Shown: in pieces, positions 1 through 8,353 of the stretch | Layout of the letters: each line of letters opens with the position of its first letter | Position numbering within the stretch: position 1 is the first letter of the stretch | Assembly: GCF_014204325.1 (NCBI RefSeq) | Contig: NZ_JACHKT010000019.1 | Span: 46,486-110,485 of the forward strand | Origin: Arcicella rosea | Lineage (GTDB): Bacteria > Bacteroidota > Bacteroidia > Cytophagales > Spirosomataceae | Length of the DNA: 64,000 nucleotides | Reading direction: 5' to 3' | Translations under genes and position numbers: made by a program | The notes under the pieces: model-generated | What the model was told of the DNA's origin: nothing | The model's input: the letters and a program-made list of their open reading frames with translations, nothing else | Database searches by the model: none

Positions 1-516
1 TTCATCAGAACTCGTCCCTTTTATTGTACCTTTTATGATAATATTTACCCCTGCCAATGGCTTCCCATTTTCATCTTTTATAGTACCAGAAACATTTTGT
101 TCAACAGGTAATTCCTCTTCAATATCCTCTATAATATTAGAAGACTCTGAAGGGTTTACTCGTTTTCTTAATACTATTTGTTTGTTAACCATCACATACG
201 TTACCGCTAACGGTTTCAACAAACGTTCAAGAACTTCAGAGAGTTTTTCGTTCTTAGCGGCAAAAAAAACAACTCGTTCTAACGGTACTACATGCGAGTT
301 ATAAGAAAACCGTACTTGGGCAGTTTTCTCAATTTTTTGTAAAGCAGACTTTAACTTTATTCCATCAATAGATACACTGATTTTCCTATTCAGCTCTTCT
401 TGCGCTGAACTTTTAGCCCACGCAAAACTCGTGAGAAACAAAATCATGAAAAACTGTAGTCCAGTTATTTTCATAATAGTAAACCAAAAGGCATTTGATT
501 GTCGATTTTTTTTCAT
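1..516 (-). CDS. SusC/RagA-type TonB-dependent receptor, N-terminal part (cut by window edge)
   Basis: Read leftward from an ATG at 516, the frame is open for 172 codons to the window edge. The start encodes a basic signal peptide (residues about 1-40, ending near AKSSAQ). A secretin/TonB short N-terminal (STN) domain follows at about 45-125, with the typical stretch RFSYNSHVVPLERVVF. A carboxypeptidase-like plug-proximal domain then begins (SGTIKDENGKPLAGVNI). An STN domain plus this domain is the known layout of SusC-like outer-membrane receptors controlled by a FecR/ECF-sigma pair, and those two genes sit directly upstream. The STN domain probably contacts the FecR periplasmic domain. The barrel and any SusD partner lie outside the window, so the substrate cannot be told. 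Confidence 0.88.
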   Translation of the reverse strand, partial: MKKNRQSNAFWFTIMKITGLQFFMILFLTSFAWAKSSAQEELNRKISVSIDGIKLKSALQKIEKTAQVRFSYNSHVVPLERVVFFAAKNEKLSEVLERLLKPLAVTYVMVNKQIVLRKRVNPSESSNIIEDIEEELPVEQNVSGTIKDENGKPLAGVNIIIKGTIKGTSSDE

Positions 517-551
517 ATAATTGTTCGTTTTTATATTATAAAAGCACAAAA

Positions 552-646
552 AATCCCCTTCCCCTCTCTAAAAAGGGTTTATGTTCATCAGGCATCAAGG
601 GGATTAATAGTAAAGGTATTAGCAGTGGTAGTACACTGCTAACACC
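552..646. promoter_or_regulatory. Hairpin-rich spacer between FecR gene and receptor gene
   Basis: The 182-bp gap between the FecR stop and the receptor start holds two inverted repeats. One has 13-nt arms at 615-627 and 634-646 with a 6-nt loop and one wobble pair. The other has 9-nt arms AATCCCCTT at 552-560 and AAGGGGATT at 597-605. They may attenuate or process the leftward transcript so that receptor and regulators are made at different levels. The first hairpin is followed by six T on the plus strand, so it also looks like a plus-strand terminator with no gene to serve. Confidence 0.4.
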
Positions 647-698
647 TTTTTTAGTGGCTAGGGTGGTAATGTTAAAGGGAAGAGCATATACTGTTTTT

Positions 699-1799
699 TT
701 ATTGGTTACAACCTTGTGAATGAATAACAATTTTTCCGTTTACGACCTCAAAATGAGAGTTAGGGCCTATTGCTTCGCAAATCAGTTTCAATTTTTCAAA
801 AAGTGGTTCATCAGCCAAACTTGTCGTTAGTGAACAATCTCCAAGTAGTTTTTCGTCAAAATAGATAGTAATGCCATACATACTTTCGAGTTTATGGAAT
901 ATATCTTTAATGGGTACATCATTAAATTCTATGGTTGGTGTAGAACCAGAGGTAATAGCTTTTACTTGTGCTGGTTGAATAGGCGACTGATTGATTTTAT
1001 GGCTCTCGTTATTGACAATAACCTGCTGATTGGGTAATAAGATAATAGTATTAGAAGTGTCGTCTAAACTTGAAACCTCTTTAGGGAAAACCATTACTTT
1101 GCCTGTTTTAACTACCACCTTTACATCTGTAGATTTGGTAAAAGCTTGAACAGTAAAACTAGTTCCTAGTACCTTAACTGTAACTTCTTTGGCATAAACC
1201 AAAAAGGGATGCTTGGCATTTTTAACTACTTCAAAAAAGGCTTGTCCTTTCAAATAGACTTCTCTGTTACTGGCATTCTGAAAAGTTTCAGGAAAACTTA
1301 CGCTACTATTAGGTTGCAAGAGTACCGTACTGCCGTCTGGTAATTGTACTGGCATTTTGTATGATGTAAGGTTTTCCTTTTCAATCAATTTTTGATTGTT
1401 TTTTGTAGCAAAAAGCTTTTCTGAGATATTTTTCTGCCATAAATAAGTGGCAAAACCGATTGTCAAAAACAAAGCAACGGAAGCAACCAATTTTAAAAGC
1501 CATTCTCTATGTTGGAACACTCTTAGTTTAATAGGCACTCTATTGTTAACGGTATTGATTGTACTGAGGGTTTTATTAATCAATAATTCTACTTGAAAAT
1601 CACTCACAGATTCTCCTTCTATGCCTGAAGCAAGGATAAAATCGCTGGCTTGTTGTACCATTGTATGATGATGAGGATTTTCATTTACCCACTTTGTCCA
1701 AAAATCATCAGGGTTTTTATGACCAGAACTTCTAACCCATTGAACAAAGGTTTTGTCAACTAGGAAATCAAGAACCGTATAATCATTATATTTTTTCAT
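699..1799 (-). CDS. FecR family anti-sigma factor
   Basis: 366 aa, usual length for the family. An N-terminal cytoplasmic part of about 100 residues binds the sigma factor. A single membrane segment follows at about 101-121. The periplasmic FecR domain (about 148-250) contains the family-type stretch LPDGSTVLLQPNSSVSFP. The C-terminal DUF4974 domain (about 285-355) includes FNDVPIKDIFHKLESMYGI. In established systems this protein holds its ECF sigma factor inactive until a loaded TonB-dependent receptor signals through the periplasm. Its place between the sigma gene and the receptor gene, all leftward, supports that. The start ATG at 1799 is 130 bp below the sigma gene. Confidence 0.95.
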   Translation of the reverse strand: MKKYNDYTVLDFLVDKTFVQWVRSSGHKNPDDFWTKWVNENPHHHTMVQQASDFILASGIEGESVSDFQVELLINKTLSTINTVNNRVPIKLRVFQHREWLLKLVASVALFLTIGFATYLWQKNISEKLFATKNNQKLIEKENLTSYKMPVQLPDGSTVLLQPNSSVSFPETFQNASNREVYLKGQAFFEVVKNAKHPFLVYAKEVTVKVLGTSFTVQAFTKSTDVKVVVKTGKVMVFPKEVSSLDDTSNTIILLPNQQVIVNNESHKINQSPIQPAQVKAITSGSTPTIEFNDVPIKDIFHKLESMYGITIYFDEKLLGDCSLTTSLADEPLFEKLKLICEAIGPNSHFEVVNGKIVIHSQGCNQ

Positions 1800-1929
1800 A
1801 AAATAATAATATGCTTTCTATATACAGTAGAAGGTATTGAATACTTCCATACTGCTTTTTGAATAAAAAAAAATAAAATATTTATAACTAACTGAAAATC
1901 AGATATTTTAAAATCAAGAAAAGGTAGTT

Positions 1930-2538
1930 TTAATTGAAATAAAGGAAGAGTACACTAAGCCATACAGCATCATTTGGAAAGACTGTACGTAAAAAAGTAA
2001 GGGCATCGTGAATTAGATTGCCTACTGTTTGGTATTTAACTCCCATAATATCAGCAATTTCCTGATTGTTGAGTTCTTTGAAGTACTTTAAATAAATGGC
2101 TTCTTTTTGGCGTTTAGAAAGACTATTGAGGTGCTGATTAATGATTGTTACACGCTGAAGTTCTGTTTCATCTTGAATGATTTTCTCTTCGATAGAAAAA
2201 CCTATATCGAAATATCCTTCTGATTCTAAGTTGTTGTGTTGAGTAGTTAAAAAAGTGTTTTTCTTGATTTCTGAAAGAATTCTCCGTCTTACCGAAGAAA
2301 AAATGTATGCTTTTACAGAACCAACATCTTCTTTTAGCGTGTGTCTATATTGCCAAAGTTGAATAAATACTTCTTGGATACAATCTTCTATTGCTGAATC
2401 ATCATTAATCATTTTTCGACCATAACTTATTAAAGGCTTTGCATATAACCTTAGAAGAGTAGCCAAAGCATCTTCATCGCTATTACGCAAATCATGCCAA
2501 AGGGCTAATTCTTCACATTGAGAAGATGGATACGACAT
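1930..2538 (-). CDS. ECF (FecI/RpoE-type) RNA polymerase sigma factor
   Basis: 202 aa. Region 2 lies at about 25-92 (DDSAIEDCIQEVFIQLWQYR, core binding and -10 recognition). Region 4 lies at about 135-185, with the HTH stretch LSKRQKEAIYLKYFKELNNQ followed by EIADIMGVKYQTVGNLIHDA. No extra domains are present, as usual for Bacteroidota sigma factors paired with FecR. It should recruit RNA polymerase to the receptor promoter when released by the neighbouring FecR protein. The last residues (VWLSVLFLYFN) are hydrophobic, which is a little unusual. First gene of the leftward regulatory unit apart from a doubtful small ORF. Confidence 0.94.
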   Translation of the reverse strand: MSYPSSQCEELALWHDLRNSDEDALATLLRLYAKPLISYGRKMINDDSAIEDCIQEVFIQLWQYRHTLKEDVGSVKAYIFSSVRRRILSEIKKNTFLTTQHNNLESEGYFDIGFSIEEKIIQDETELQRVTIINQHLNSLSKRQKEAIYLKYFKELNNQEIADIMGVKYQTVGNLIHDALTFLRTVFPNDAVWLSVLFLYFN

Positions 2539-2541
2539 ATT

Positions 2542-2745
2542 TTAAGGATAATGGTGAATATTAATTGAGACAAAAGAAGCACACAAAATAACAATAAAAA
2601 ACAATAAAAAAATACTAAATTTTTGTTCAGTAATAAAATTAATATAGTGTATTGGTCTGGTGTCTGATGCAAATTGGATAGTTAATAACGCAATACTCAT
2701 CGTTATGTAGGCTAGTACTTTTACCTCATTTCCTTCAAAAAACAT
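2542..2745 (-). CDS. Possible small membrane protein
   Basis: A 67-codon frame ends 3 bp before the sigma-factor start. It predicts two hydrophobic segments (about 8-25 and 44-62) and starts with ATG after AAGGAAAA, a fair ribosome site. No homology is recognised. It could be a real small membrane protein co-transcribed with the sigma gene or a chance frame in the upstream region, and the sequence cannot separate these. Confidence 0.3.
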   Translation of the reverse strand: MFFEGNEVKVLAYITMSIALLTIQFASDTRPIHYINFITEQKFSIFLLFFIVILCASFVSINIHHYP

Positions 2746-2791
2746 TTTTCCTTACATTTACAGTTAATTATATTTAATATTACTCTTAAAA

Positions 2792-3844
2792 ATGTTTGCG
2801 CAACTAAATTTCCCCGATTCTCTACATCCTCACGAACTAGACGACTATCTTGCCCATGGATGGTTTAGAATGGGGCAGACTATTTTTACAACTAATTTTC
2901 TGAAATTTTCAGGAATTATCTACAGTGCTATTTGGCTTAGAATTGATTTATCGACTTTTGAAAAAACTAAAACGCAACAAAAACTTGAGAAACTTAATGC
3001 AGGCTTCAAAGTAGTGATTCAGCCAATTCAATTGAATGAAAAACAAGAAACCCTTTTTCAAAAATATAGCAATCATATCACTTTTGATGCTTCTCCTTCT
3101 TTAGAAAATCTACTCTTTAATAATGGAGAAAACGATATTTTCAATACTTATGAAGTGAGTGTGTATGACCAAGAAAAATTAATTGCAACAGGTTTCTTTG
3201 ACTTGGGCGATAACTCTGCCGCTGGCATCACTTGTTTCTATGACCCTGATTATAAAAAACATAGCTTAGGGAAATTCTTGATGTACCAGAAAATAGATTT
3301 TTGTAAGAATTTGGGAATACGTTATTTCTATCCGGGTTATTTTGCACCAGGTTATCCCTTATTTGACTATAAATTAGATTTAGCAAAAAACAATCTTGAA
3401 TACCTTGATATACATACCAACAATTGGCTAAGTTTTGAGAATTTTTCAAAAGATAATATTCCTTTTGTAATCATGACTCAAAAACTCAAAGCATTATCGG
3501 AAAAACTGAATGAAATTGGGTTTGAGCATACATTTTTCAAATACGATTACTTCGATGCTGATTTGATGACCAACCTAAATGGCTTGAATCTTTTCGATTT
3601 TCCTATTTTTATTTTCTGTTTTGAAGTAGATCAAAGTAACCCAAGTCCGATAATTGTTTATGATATTCGTGACAGTCAATATCATCTATTACTTTCTAGC
3701 AGTGTTTTTAGAACCTATGCCGACAAAAATATTGGCGAGCATTACAGCACAAACCTTTTAAAAACAGTCAAATACTTATACTCTAGCGAATCAGCCAATA
3801 TTATGGCAAATATAGTTTCTGTGTCTTTAATTAAAACAATATGA
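2792..3844 (+). CDS. Arginyl-tRNA--protein transferase-like (ATE/Bpt C-terminal fold) protein
   Basis: 350 aa. Residues about 118-195 resemble the catalytic GNAT half of arginyl/leucyl-tRNA protein transferases: a strand with GFFDLGDNSAAGITCFYDPDY (split here as GFFDLGDNS and FYDPDY), then SLGKFLMYQKI, then YFYPGYFAPGYPLFDYK, which parallels the YYYLGYYI...MRYK signature of ATE1 and Bpt. These enzymes move Arg or Leu from tRNA to the N terminus of proteins and tag them for degradation. The N-terminal Cys cluster of eukaryotic ATE1 is absent and the C-terminal 150 residues are not recognised, so the donor and acceptor are uncertain. It stands alone, divergent from the sigma unit. Confidence 0.6.
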   Translation: MFAQLNFPDSLHPHELDDYLAHGWFRMGQTIFTTNFLKFSGIIYSAIWLRIDLSTFEKTKTQQKLEKLNAGFKVVIQPIQLNEKQETLFQKYSNHITFDASPSLENLLFNNGENDIFNTYEVSVYDQEKLIATGFFDLGDNSAAGITCFYDPDYKKHSLGKFLMYQKIDFCKNLGIRYFYPGYFAPGYPLFDYKLDLAKNNLEYLDIHTNNWLSFENFSKDNIPFVIMTQKLKALSEKLNEIGFEHTFFKYDYFDADLMTNLNGLNLFDFPIFIFCFEVDQSNPSPIIVYDIRDSQYHLLLSSSVFRTYADKNIGEHYSTNLLKTVKYLYSSESANIMANIVSVSLIKTI

Positions 3845-3905
3845 TTTTTTCATGATAATTATTCAATATTTATATGTAATTTAGAAGATATATCTATCGT
3901 ATAAC

Positions 3906-4574
3906 ATGAAAGGAAAAATAAAAGCAATCATTACAGGTACTACAGGCATGGTTGGCGAAGGTATATTACACGAATGTTTGATGCACCCAGAGGTTGATAC
4001 GGTATTGGTAATCAATAGAAAACCTTGTGGAATCCATCATCCCAAAATAATCGAAATTATCCATCAAGATTTTTTTGATTTTACTCCTATTAAAGATCAA
4101 CTAAAGGGTTATAATGCGTGCTACTTTTGTTTAGGTGTTACTTCTTTAGGCAAAAAAGAACCCGAGTACACTCAATTGACACATACGCTTACTTTACACA
4201 TTGCTGAAATACTTAGCAAACAAAACCCAAATATGACTTTCTGTTATGTTTCTGGGGCAGGTACAGATAGTACCGAAAAAGGAAGAAGTATGTGGGCAAG
4301 AGTAAAAGGCAAGACAGAGAACGATTTGATGAAACTGCCTTTCAAAAATGTTTTTGCTTTCAGACCTGGCTATATTCATCCAACTGATGGTTTAAAATAT
4401 ACTCAGCGCTACTATTCTTATCTCAGCTGGCTGTTTCCAATCTTTCAAACATTGTTTCACAACTATGTTTGTACACTCACTCAAGTTGGCTTAGCCATGA
4501 TTAATGCTACGTTGGATGGATATAAAAAAAAGGTATTGGAAGTAAAAGATATACACGAACTAGCAGGTATCTAA
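3906..4574 (+). CDS. NAD(P)-binding short-chain (atypical SDR, HTATIP2-like) oxidoreductase
   Basis: 222 aa. A Rossmann nucleotide motif GTTGMVGEG sits at residues 11-19. The acidic/basic end of strand 2 (INRKP) suggests NADP(H). FCLGVTSLGKKE and YVSGAGTDSTEKGRSMWARVKGKTE (two short conserved stretches, FCLGVTS and SGAGTDS) fit atypical SDR proteins annotated as NAD-dependent epimerases of the HTATIP2 type. The classical YxxxK pair is not evident, so catalysis is uncertain and the protein may be a redox sensor or chaperone. It is convergent with the cyclase gene and overlaps its end by 4 bp. Confidence 0.75.
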   Translation: MKGKIKAIITGTTGMVGEGILHECLMHPEVDTVLVINRKPCGIHHPKIIEIIHQDFFDFTPIKDQLKGYNACYFCLGVTSLGKKEPEYTQLTHTLTLHIAEILSKQNPNMTFCYVSGAGTDSTEKGRSMWARVKGKTENDLMKLPFKNVFAFRPGYIHPTDGLKYTQRYYSYLSWLFPIFQTLFHNYVCTLTQVGLAMINATLDGYKKKVLEVKDIHELAGI

Positions 4575-5710
4575 CATTGTTCGATGCTCATAATCTCAAC
4601 AAGATTCCGTTTTCCTTTTAACAAAACTTCACCCATCGACTCTACCATATATTGCTCAGTAATATTGGCACAATCAACTATTTCTTTTGAGGCTAACAAA
4701 TATTTACCGTGGTCATTACAAACACTTTGTATTCTGGCTGCAGTATTTAGGGTGTCGCCATGATAAGCAATATCTCTTTTTATTTCACCGATTTCTACTG
4801 CCGTTACCTTCCCTAAATGAAGTCCCGCCTTGAACTTTGGTACTATACCATACTCATTTGTATATTCTATCGCTCTTTTGTTGAATTGTGCCTCGCAAGC
4901 AAAATAAAAAGCTACACACGATGATTTTCTCAACCCTTCAGAAACCGTCCATGAAATTACAATTTCATCACCAACATATTGATATATCTCTGCCCTAAAC
5001 TTAGGTACAACATCGTTAATATCCATAAAGCTCTCCTGAATAAAAGCACTGTATTTAATATGCCCTAAGCTTTCGGCAATGGTTGTTGATGACTGTAAAT
5101 CCATAAACATAAATATTCTTTCTTCTTCTCTAGGATTACGATACTTGCCTAGTAAAAGAGGTAACAAAATTCCAGGTCCAAACTTTTTATTCATTTGGTT
5201 GATAAAACTGATGATAATATTCATAAAAGAAGTTTGAATCAGGAATAAATAGAAGATGTATCTCCACGATTCGTCATTCAGTTTTATCTTGCTTAAATTA
5301 ACAATTGGAGCAATAAATTGCACAAAAAGCACATACCTGATAATATAGAAGAGCACCAAGGAAACAATAATAGATAGTATGGCTTTTAATATCAATACTC
5401 TTCCAAGCGATTTCCTTCTGAAAAATCTATTTTCCAAATAGTATTCAATCATTCCAAATGAGATACCAAATAAAAGACCTAAAATCACTGCTAGTAAAAA
5501 ACCTGATGCTAAGGTATCGACCATGACAAAATTTGCAGTTGTCATAAACGAACGAAGTATTAAATAATGAATCACTACAAAAGAGATATGTGCTAGAATC
5601 CAAAAATTTATTTGGATAGATAAATGGGTGAATAATGGATATTTAAACGTTATTCTTCTAGCACGACTTGTGTAATCTAATTTTTCTACTGACATATCAA
5701 ATTTTATCAA
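4571..5710 (-). CDS. Membrane-anchored class III adenylate/guanylate cyclase
   Basis: 379 aa. Hydrophobic segments at about 35-52, 66-90, 107-132 and 150-172 form a membrane anchor. The catalytic domain spans about 195-375 and keeps both metal-binding Asp residues (D204 in FMDLQSS, D248 in YVGDEIV). It also keeps the base-recognition stretch IKRDIAYHGD (about 310-319) and the transition-state pair N322 and R326 in DTLNTAARI. All catalytic residues seen in active class III cyclases are therefore present, and the KRDI context favours cAMP. Substrate choice is inference. A cNMP-binding Crp-type regulator is encoded at 41.7 kb. ATG at 5695 is an alternative start, 5 codons in. Confidence 0.88.
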   Translation of the reverse strand: MIKFDMSVEKLDYTSRARRITFKYPLFTHLSIQINFWILAHISFVVIHYLILRSFMTTANFVMVDTLASGFLLAVILGLLFGISFGMIEYYLENRFFRRKSLGRVLILKAILSIIVSLVLFYIIRYVLFVQFIAPIVNLSKIKLNDESWRYIFYLFLIQTSFMNIIISFINQMNKKFGPGILLPLLLGKYRNPREEERIFMFMDLQSSTTIAESLGHIKYSAFIQESFMDINDVVPKFRAEIYQYVGDEIVISWTVSEGLRKSSCVAFYFACEAQFNKRAIEYTNEYGIVPKFKAGLHLGKVTAVEIGEIKRDIAYHGDTLNTAARIQSVCNDHGKYLLASKEIVDCANITEQYMVESMGEVLLKGKRNLVEIMSIEQC

Positions 5711-5941
5711 AATTAAAGCGTGGTTCTTGGTCTCAAATCAACTACAACAAATAAAGCTATTAAGTTCTAAAGCACACAAGGCTTGGTCAATTTATCTTCA
5801 AATATTTTCTGTGTATCCACTATTAAAGCTTAGACCATCAGTGAAATAATTAAAGATGGCGGGTAATCAAAATCATGCTATTGTTAATCATCCTCAGTAT
5901 CTCCACTGACTTTTATCATATTTTAAGCCTATCACTTGCGA

Positions 5942-5949
5942 TAATTTTG
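5942..5949 (+). promoter_or_regulatory. Candidate -7 box of a Bacteroidota promoter
   Basis: TAATTTTG matches the Bacteroidota TAnnTTTG element and lies 14 bp before the desaturase ATG. No clear TTTG partner sits 17-23 bp upstream, so this is weak. Confidence 0.25.
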
Positions 5950-5963
5950 TAAAAAAAACTTAT

Positions 5964-6710
5964 ATGGCAATCTTAATTTTCTTCTTAGCTCACTGGTATT
6001 TATCGTTATTCTCTCAAACATTCTTTTTACATCGTTATGCAGCACATCAGATGTTCACGATGTCGAGGGGTTGGGAGAAATTCTTTTACTGGTTTACTTT
6101 TATTACGCAAGGCTCTTCATTTTTAAGTCCAAAAGCTTATGGAATCATGCACCGTCTGCATCATGCTTATGCCGATACAGAAAAAGACCCACACTCACCA
6201 AGTTATTCAGATAACCTTTTCCACATGATGTGGAAAACTAAGGATTATTATAATGCCATTCTGAACGACCGTGCAGGCATCGAACCTAAATTTTTGAAAG
6301 GTGTTCCTTATTATGCTTTGGTTGAAAAATTAGGCGATAAATGGTTCGTCAGAATTGCTTGGGGTGTTCTATATACTTTGTTTTATATGAAATTTGCTAC
6401 CCATACTTGGGAATATGCTTTGTTACCGATTCATTATTTAATGGGTCCAGTTCATGGCGTAATCATCAACTGGTTTGCTCATAAATATGGCTATATCAAT
6501 TTCAAAGTAAATGATACAGCCAAAAATTTATTACCATTCGATTTCTTGATGATGGGAGAATCGTACCACAACAATCACCATAAATTAGGCGGAAGAGCCA
6601 ATTTTGGTATCAAATGGCATGAATTCGACCCTACTTATCCAGTAATCCTGTTCTTGAATTCATTACACATCATCAAACTAAAACGCAATAACGATTTGAA
6701 TTATATGTAA
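5964..6710 (+). CDS. Acyl-CoA (delta-9 type) fatty acid desaturase
   Basis: 248 aa integral-membrane di-iron enzyme. All three histidine boxes are intact: HRYAAH at 23-28, HRLHH at 63-67 and HNNHH at 202-206. The neighbouring DPHSP and GESYHNNHH stretches are typical of the acyl-CoA/acyl-lipid delta-9 desaturase branch. The enzyme uses O2 and electrons from a ferredoxin or cytochrome to place a cis double bond in membrane acyl chains. It is somewhat shorter than the best-known members because it starts close to the first box. The following dioxygenase gene is also O2- and iron-dependent. The two may share a transcript, separated by an inverted-repeat spacer. Confidence 0.92.
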   Translation: MAILIFFLAHWYLSLFSQTFFLHRYAAHQMFTMSRGWEKFFYWFTFITQGSSFLSPKAYGIMHRLHHAYADTEKDPHSPSYSDNLFHMMWKTKDYYNAILNDRAGIEPKFLKGVPYYALVEKLGDKWFVRIAWGVLYTLFYMKFATHTWEYALLPIHYLMGPVHGVIINWFAHKYGYINFKVNDTAKNLLPFDFLMMGESYHNNHHKLGGRANFGIKWHEFDPTYPVILFLNSLHIIKLKRNNDLNYM

Positions 6711-6721
6711 GTAATTTATTT

Positions 6722-6823
6722 AGTGAATGAGTGATTGGTGAATTAGTGATTATTGTTCTTAAAGTCAAAAAAACTGATTGCACATTCCCATTCACTAAAT
6801 CACAATTCACTCATTCACAATTT
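6722..6823. repeat. Inverted pair of degenerate GTGAAT/GTGATT repeats
   Basis: The left arm (about 6722-6753) repeats AGTGAAT / GAGTGATT / GGTGAAT / TAGTGATT. The right arm (about 6789-6823) is the same theme on the opposite strand (ATTCACT, AATCAC, AATTCAC, TCATTCAC). Unit length is 7-8 bp and the arms could fold into an imperfect hairpin. Same class as the elements at 7.7, 28.4, 53.0, 54.0 and 58.5 kb. Confidence 0.65.
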
Positions 6824-6830
6824 ATAAAGT

Positions 6831-7643
6831 ATGGACTTTGATGCAAAAACTTTTACGCTTGGCGAGCAATTAACACCTGAACAAAAAGCGTATTTCGACC
6901 AATATGGATTTATTCATTTCAAAAATTTTATTTCAAAAGAAAGCGTAGAAACTTTCAAAAAAGAAGCACATCGTGTTGAAAAAGAATGGCTTGAGGCAGG
7001 TATTGATAAGATGAACGGTATTCCTTTGAAATTCGGGAAGGATGAAAAAGGCAATCCCATGATTCAGCGTTTGTGTTTTTTATCACAACACAGTGCTATC
7101 TTGCATGAATATTTACAAGACCCACGTTTGAAAGCCTTACTTACTTTGATTCCTGACAATGCCAATCGCATTGGTGAAGACGAAAAAGATGGTTTGGTTT
7201 TCAATCATTATGTGAATGCCGATAATAGTAAATTCTCACAAATGGGTTGGCATACCGACAGCCCAAGAGATTTATTTTTAGGACAAAAAATCTTAAAAAT
7301 GCTGAATGTTGGTACGCATTTAGATGATTGTCCGATGGAAAATGGTGGATTGAGAGTATTGCCTGGTACGCACAAACTGAGTAAAATGAAAGTATTGTTC
7401 CTAAAAAAACAATTCATTGATCATAATCCAGACAAAAACGAAGTAGGTTTAAACATAGAAGCGGGTGATTTAACCGTACACGATGGCGACCTGTGGCATA
7501 GAGTAGAAGTTTGTCCATTTACTGGCGAAAAATCTCGTAGAAGAGTCATGTATTTTCCGATTGTTCAAGGAAAATACCAACCCAAAGACGAAAAAAGCAA
7601 AACTCCTTTTTATCATAAATTGGGAAAATTAGTTGTGAAGTAA
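6831..7643 (+). CDS. Phytanoyl-CoA dioxygenase (PhyH) family protein
   Basis: 270 aa Fe(II)/2-oxoglutarate-dependent oxygenase. The facial triad is visible as H141-x-D143 in GWHTDSPRD and H223 in GDLWHRVEV. The Arg-rich segment after it (RRRVMYFP, about 237-244) supplies the 2-oxoglutarate-binding Arg. Members hydroxylate diverse small molecules or lipids. The substrate cannot be read from sequence. It follows a desaturase and precedes a truncated haemoglobin, so an oxygen-linked lipid or membrane role is possible but only inferred. The ATG at 6831 starts cleanly after the repeat spacer. Confidence 0.85.
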   Translation: MDFDAKTFTLGEQLTPEQKAYFDQYGFIHFKNFISKESVETFKKEAHRVEKEWLEAGIDKMNGIPLKFGKDEKGNPMIQRLCFLSQHSAILHEYLQDPRLKALLTLIPDNANRIGEDEKDGLVFNHYVNADNSKFSQMGWHTDSPRDLFLGQKILKMLNVGTHLDDCPMENGGLRVLPGTHKLSKMKVLFLKKQFIDHNPDKNEVGLNIEAGDLTVHDGDLWHRVEVCPFTGEKSRRRVMYFPIVQGKYQPKDEKSKTPFYHKLGKLVVK

Positions 7644-7652
7644 GTGTAGAAT

Positions 7653-7776
7653 AGTGATTGGTGATTAGTAAATAGTGATTAGATTTTTTTCTAAAAATTG
7701 CTATTTTGCAAGAATTAGATTTTCAGTAATTACATTTTATTTTTTGCTAATCACTAATCACCAATTACTAATCACT
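7653..7776. repeat. Inverted pair of heptamer repeats (AGTGATT type)
   Basis: Left arm 7653-7682 reads AGTGATT, GGTGATT, AGTAAAT, AGTGATT, AG. Right arm 7747-7776 reads CTAATCA, CTAATCA, CCAATTA, CTAATCA, CT. The right arm is the reverse complement of the same heptad theme, with a 64-bp centre. It lies in the non-coding leader of the haemoglobin gene, which shows that the upstream codons of the longer frame are not genic. Confidence 0.85.
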
Positions 7777-7782
7777 AAAAAA

Positions 7783-8169
7783 ATGAAAAAGCATTTAGAA
7801 ACTCGTGCCGATATTGAACTCCTAGTAAATAGTTTTTACGACAAAGTACGTGACAACGATAAACTAGGCTATATTTTTGATGAAATTGCCAAAGTAAATT
7901 GGGGAAAACATTTACCAAAAATGTATAGCTTTTGGGAGATGATTCTTTTCAATAAAGAAGGGTATGAAGGACATCCGCTTCGTCCGCATTTAGTCATTAA
8001 CAATCAACATCCGCTCAATCCACAGCATTTTGCTACTTGGCTGGAACTTTTCAATACAACAGTTGATGAACATTTTGAAGGGGAAAAAGCCGAGGAAATT
8101 AAAACAAGAGCCAAAAACGTAGCCTTATCTTGGGCTTTTAAAATACATCATTTTAATACTCCTGTTTAG
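7783..8169 (+). CDS. Group III truncated haemoglobin
   Basis: 128 aa from the ATG at 7783. A longer frame upstream runs through repeat DNA and is not credible. The sequence MKKHLETRADIELLVNSFYD, the tyrosine at position 19 (B10), YSFWEMILF and HPLRPHL...HPLNPQHFATW fit group III (trHbP/Ctb-like) globins. H76 is the likely haem-proximal histidine and the C-terminal Trp lies in ALSWAFKIHH. Such globins bind O2, NO or peroxide in the cytoplasm. Ctb of Campylobacter is linked to microaerobic respiration, and this genome has a cbb3 oxidase nearby, but the exact role is unknown. Confidence 0.88.
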   Translation: MKKHLETRADIELLVNSFYDKVRDNDKLGYIFDEIAKVNWGKHLPKMYSFWEMILFNKEGYEGHPLRPHLVINNQHPLNPQHFATWLELFNTTVDEHFEGEKAEEIKTRAKNVALSWAFKIHHFNTPV

Positions 8170-8353
8170 CCTTATTTATACAAAAGCAAATGCGATTTTA
8201 AGCGTAATACTCTATCAACTACCTCGAAATTGCGAACTCAACATTCTGCCACCATTACTTGGCGCTGGCTCCTATTTCATTTCTACAACTAAATAGGTAA
8301 TTTTGGCTTCGCCACACACACAATAATAAGTACATTTCTAATCGAAATAACAC

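Noticed and set aside
536..730. Leftward 64-codon frame between FecR and the receptor
   Set aside because: It overlaps the end of the FecR gene, is made of the hairpin arms and simple hydrophobic repeats, and has no homology.
7675..7782. N-terminal extension of the truncated haemoglobin
   Set aside because: The extension translates the inverted heptamer repeats. The globin fold begins right after the ATG at 7783.
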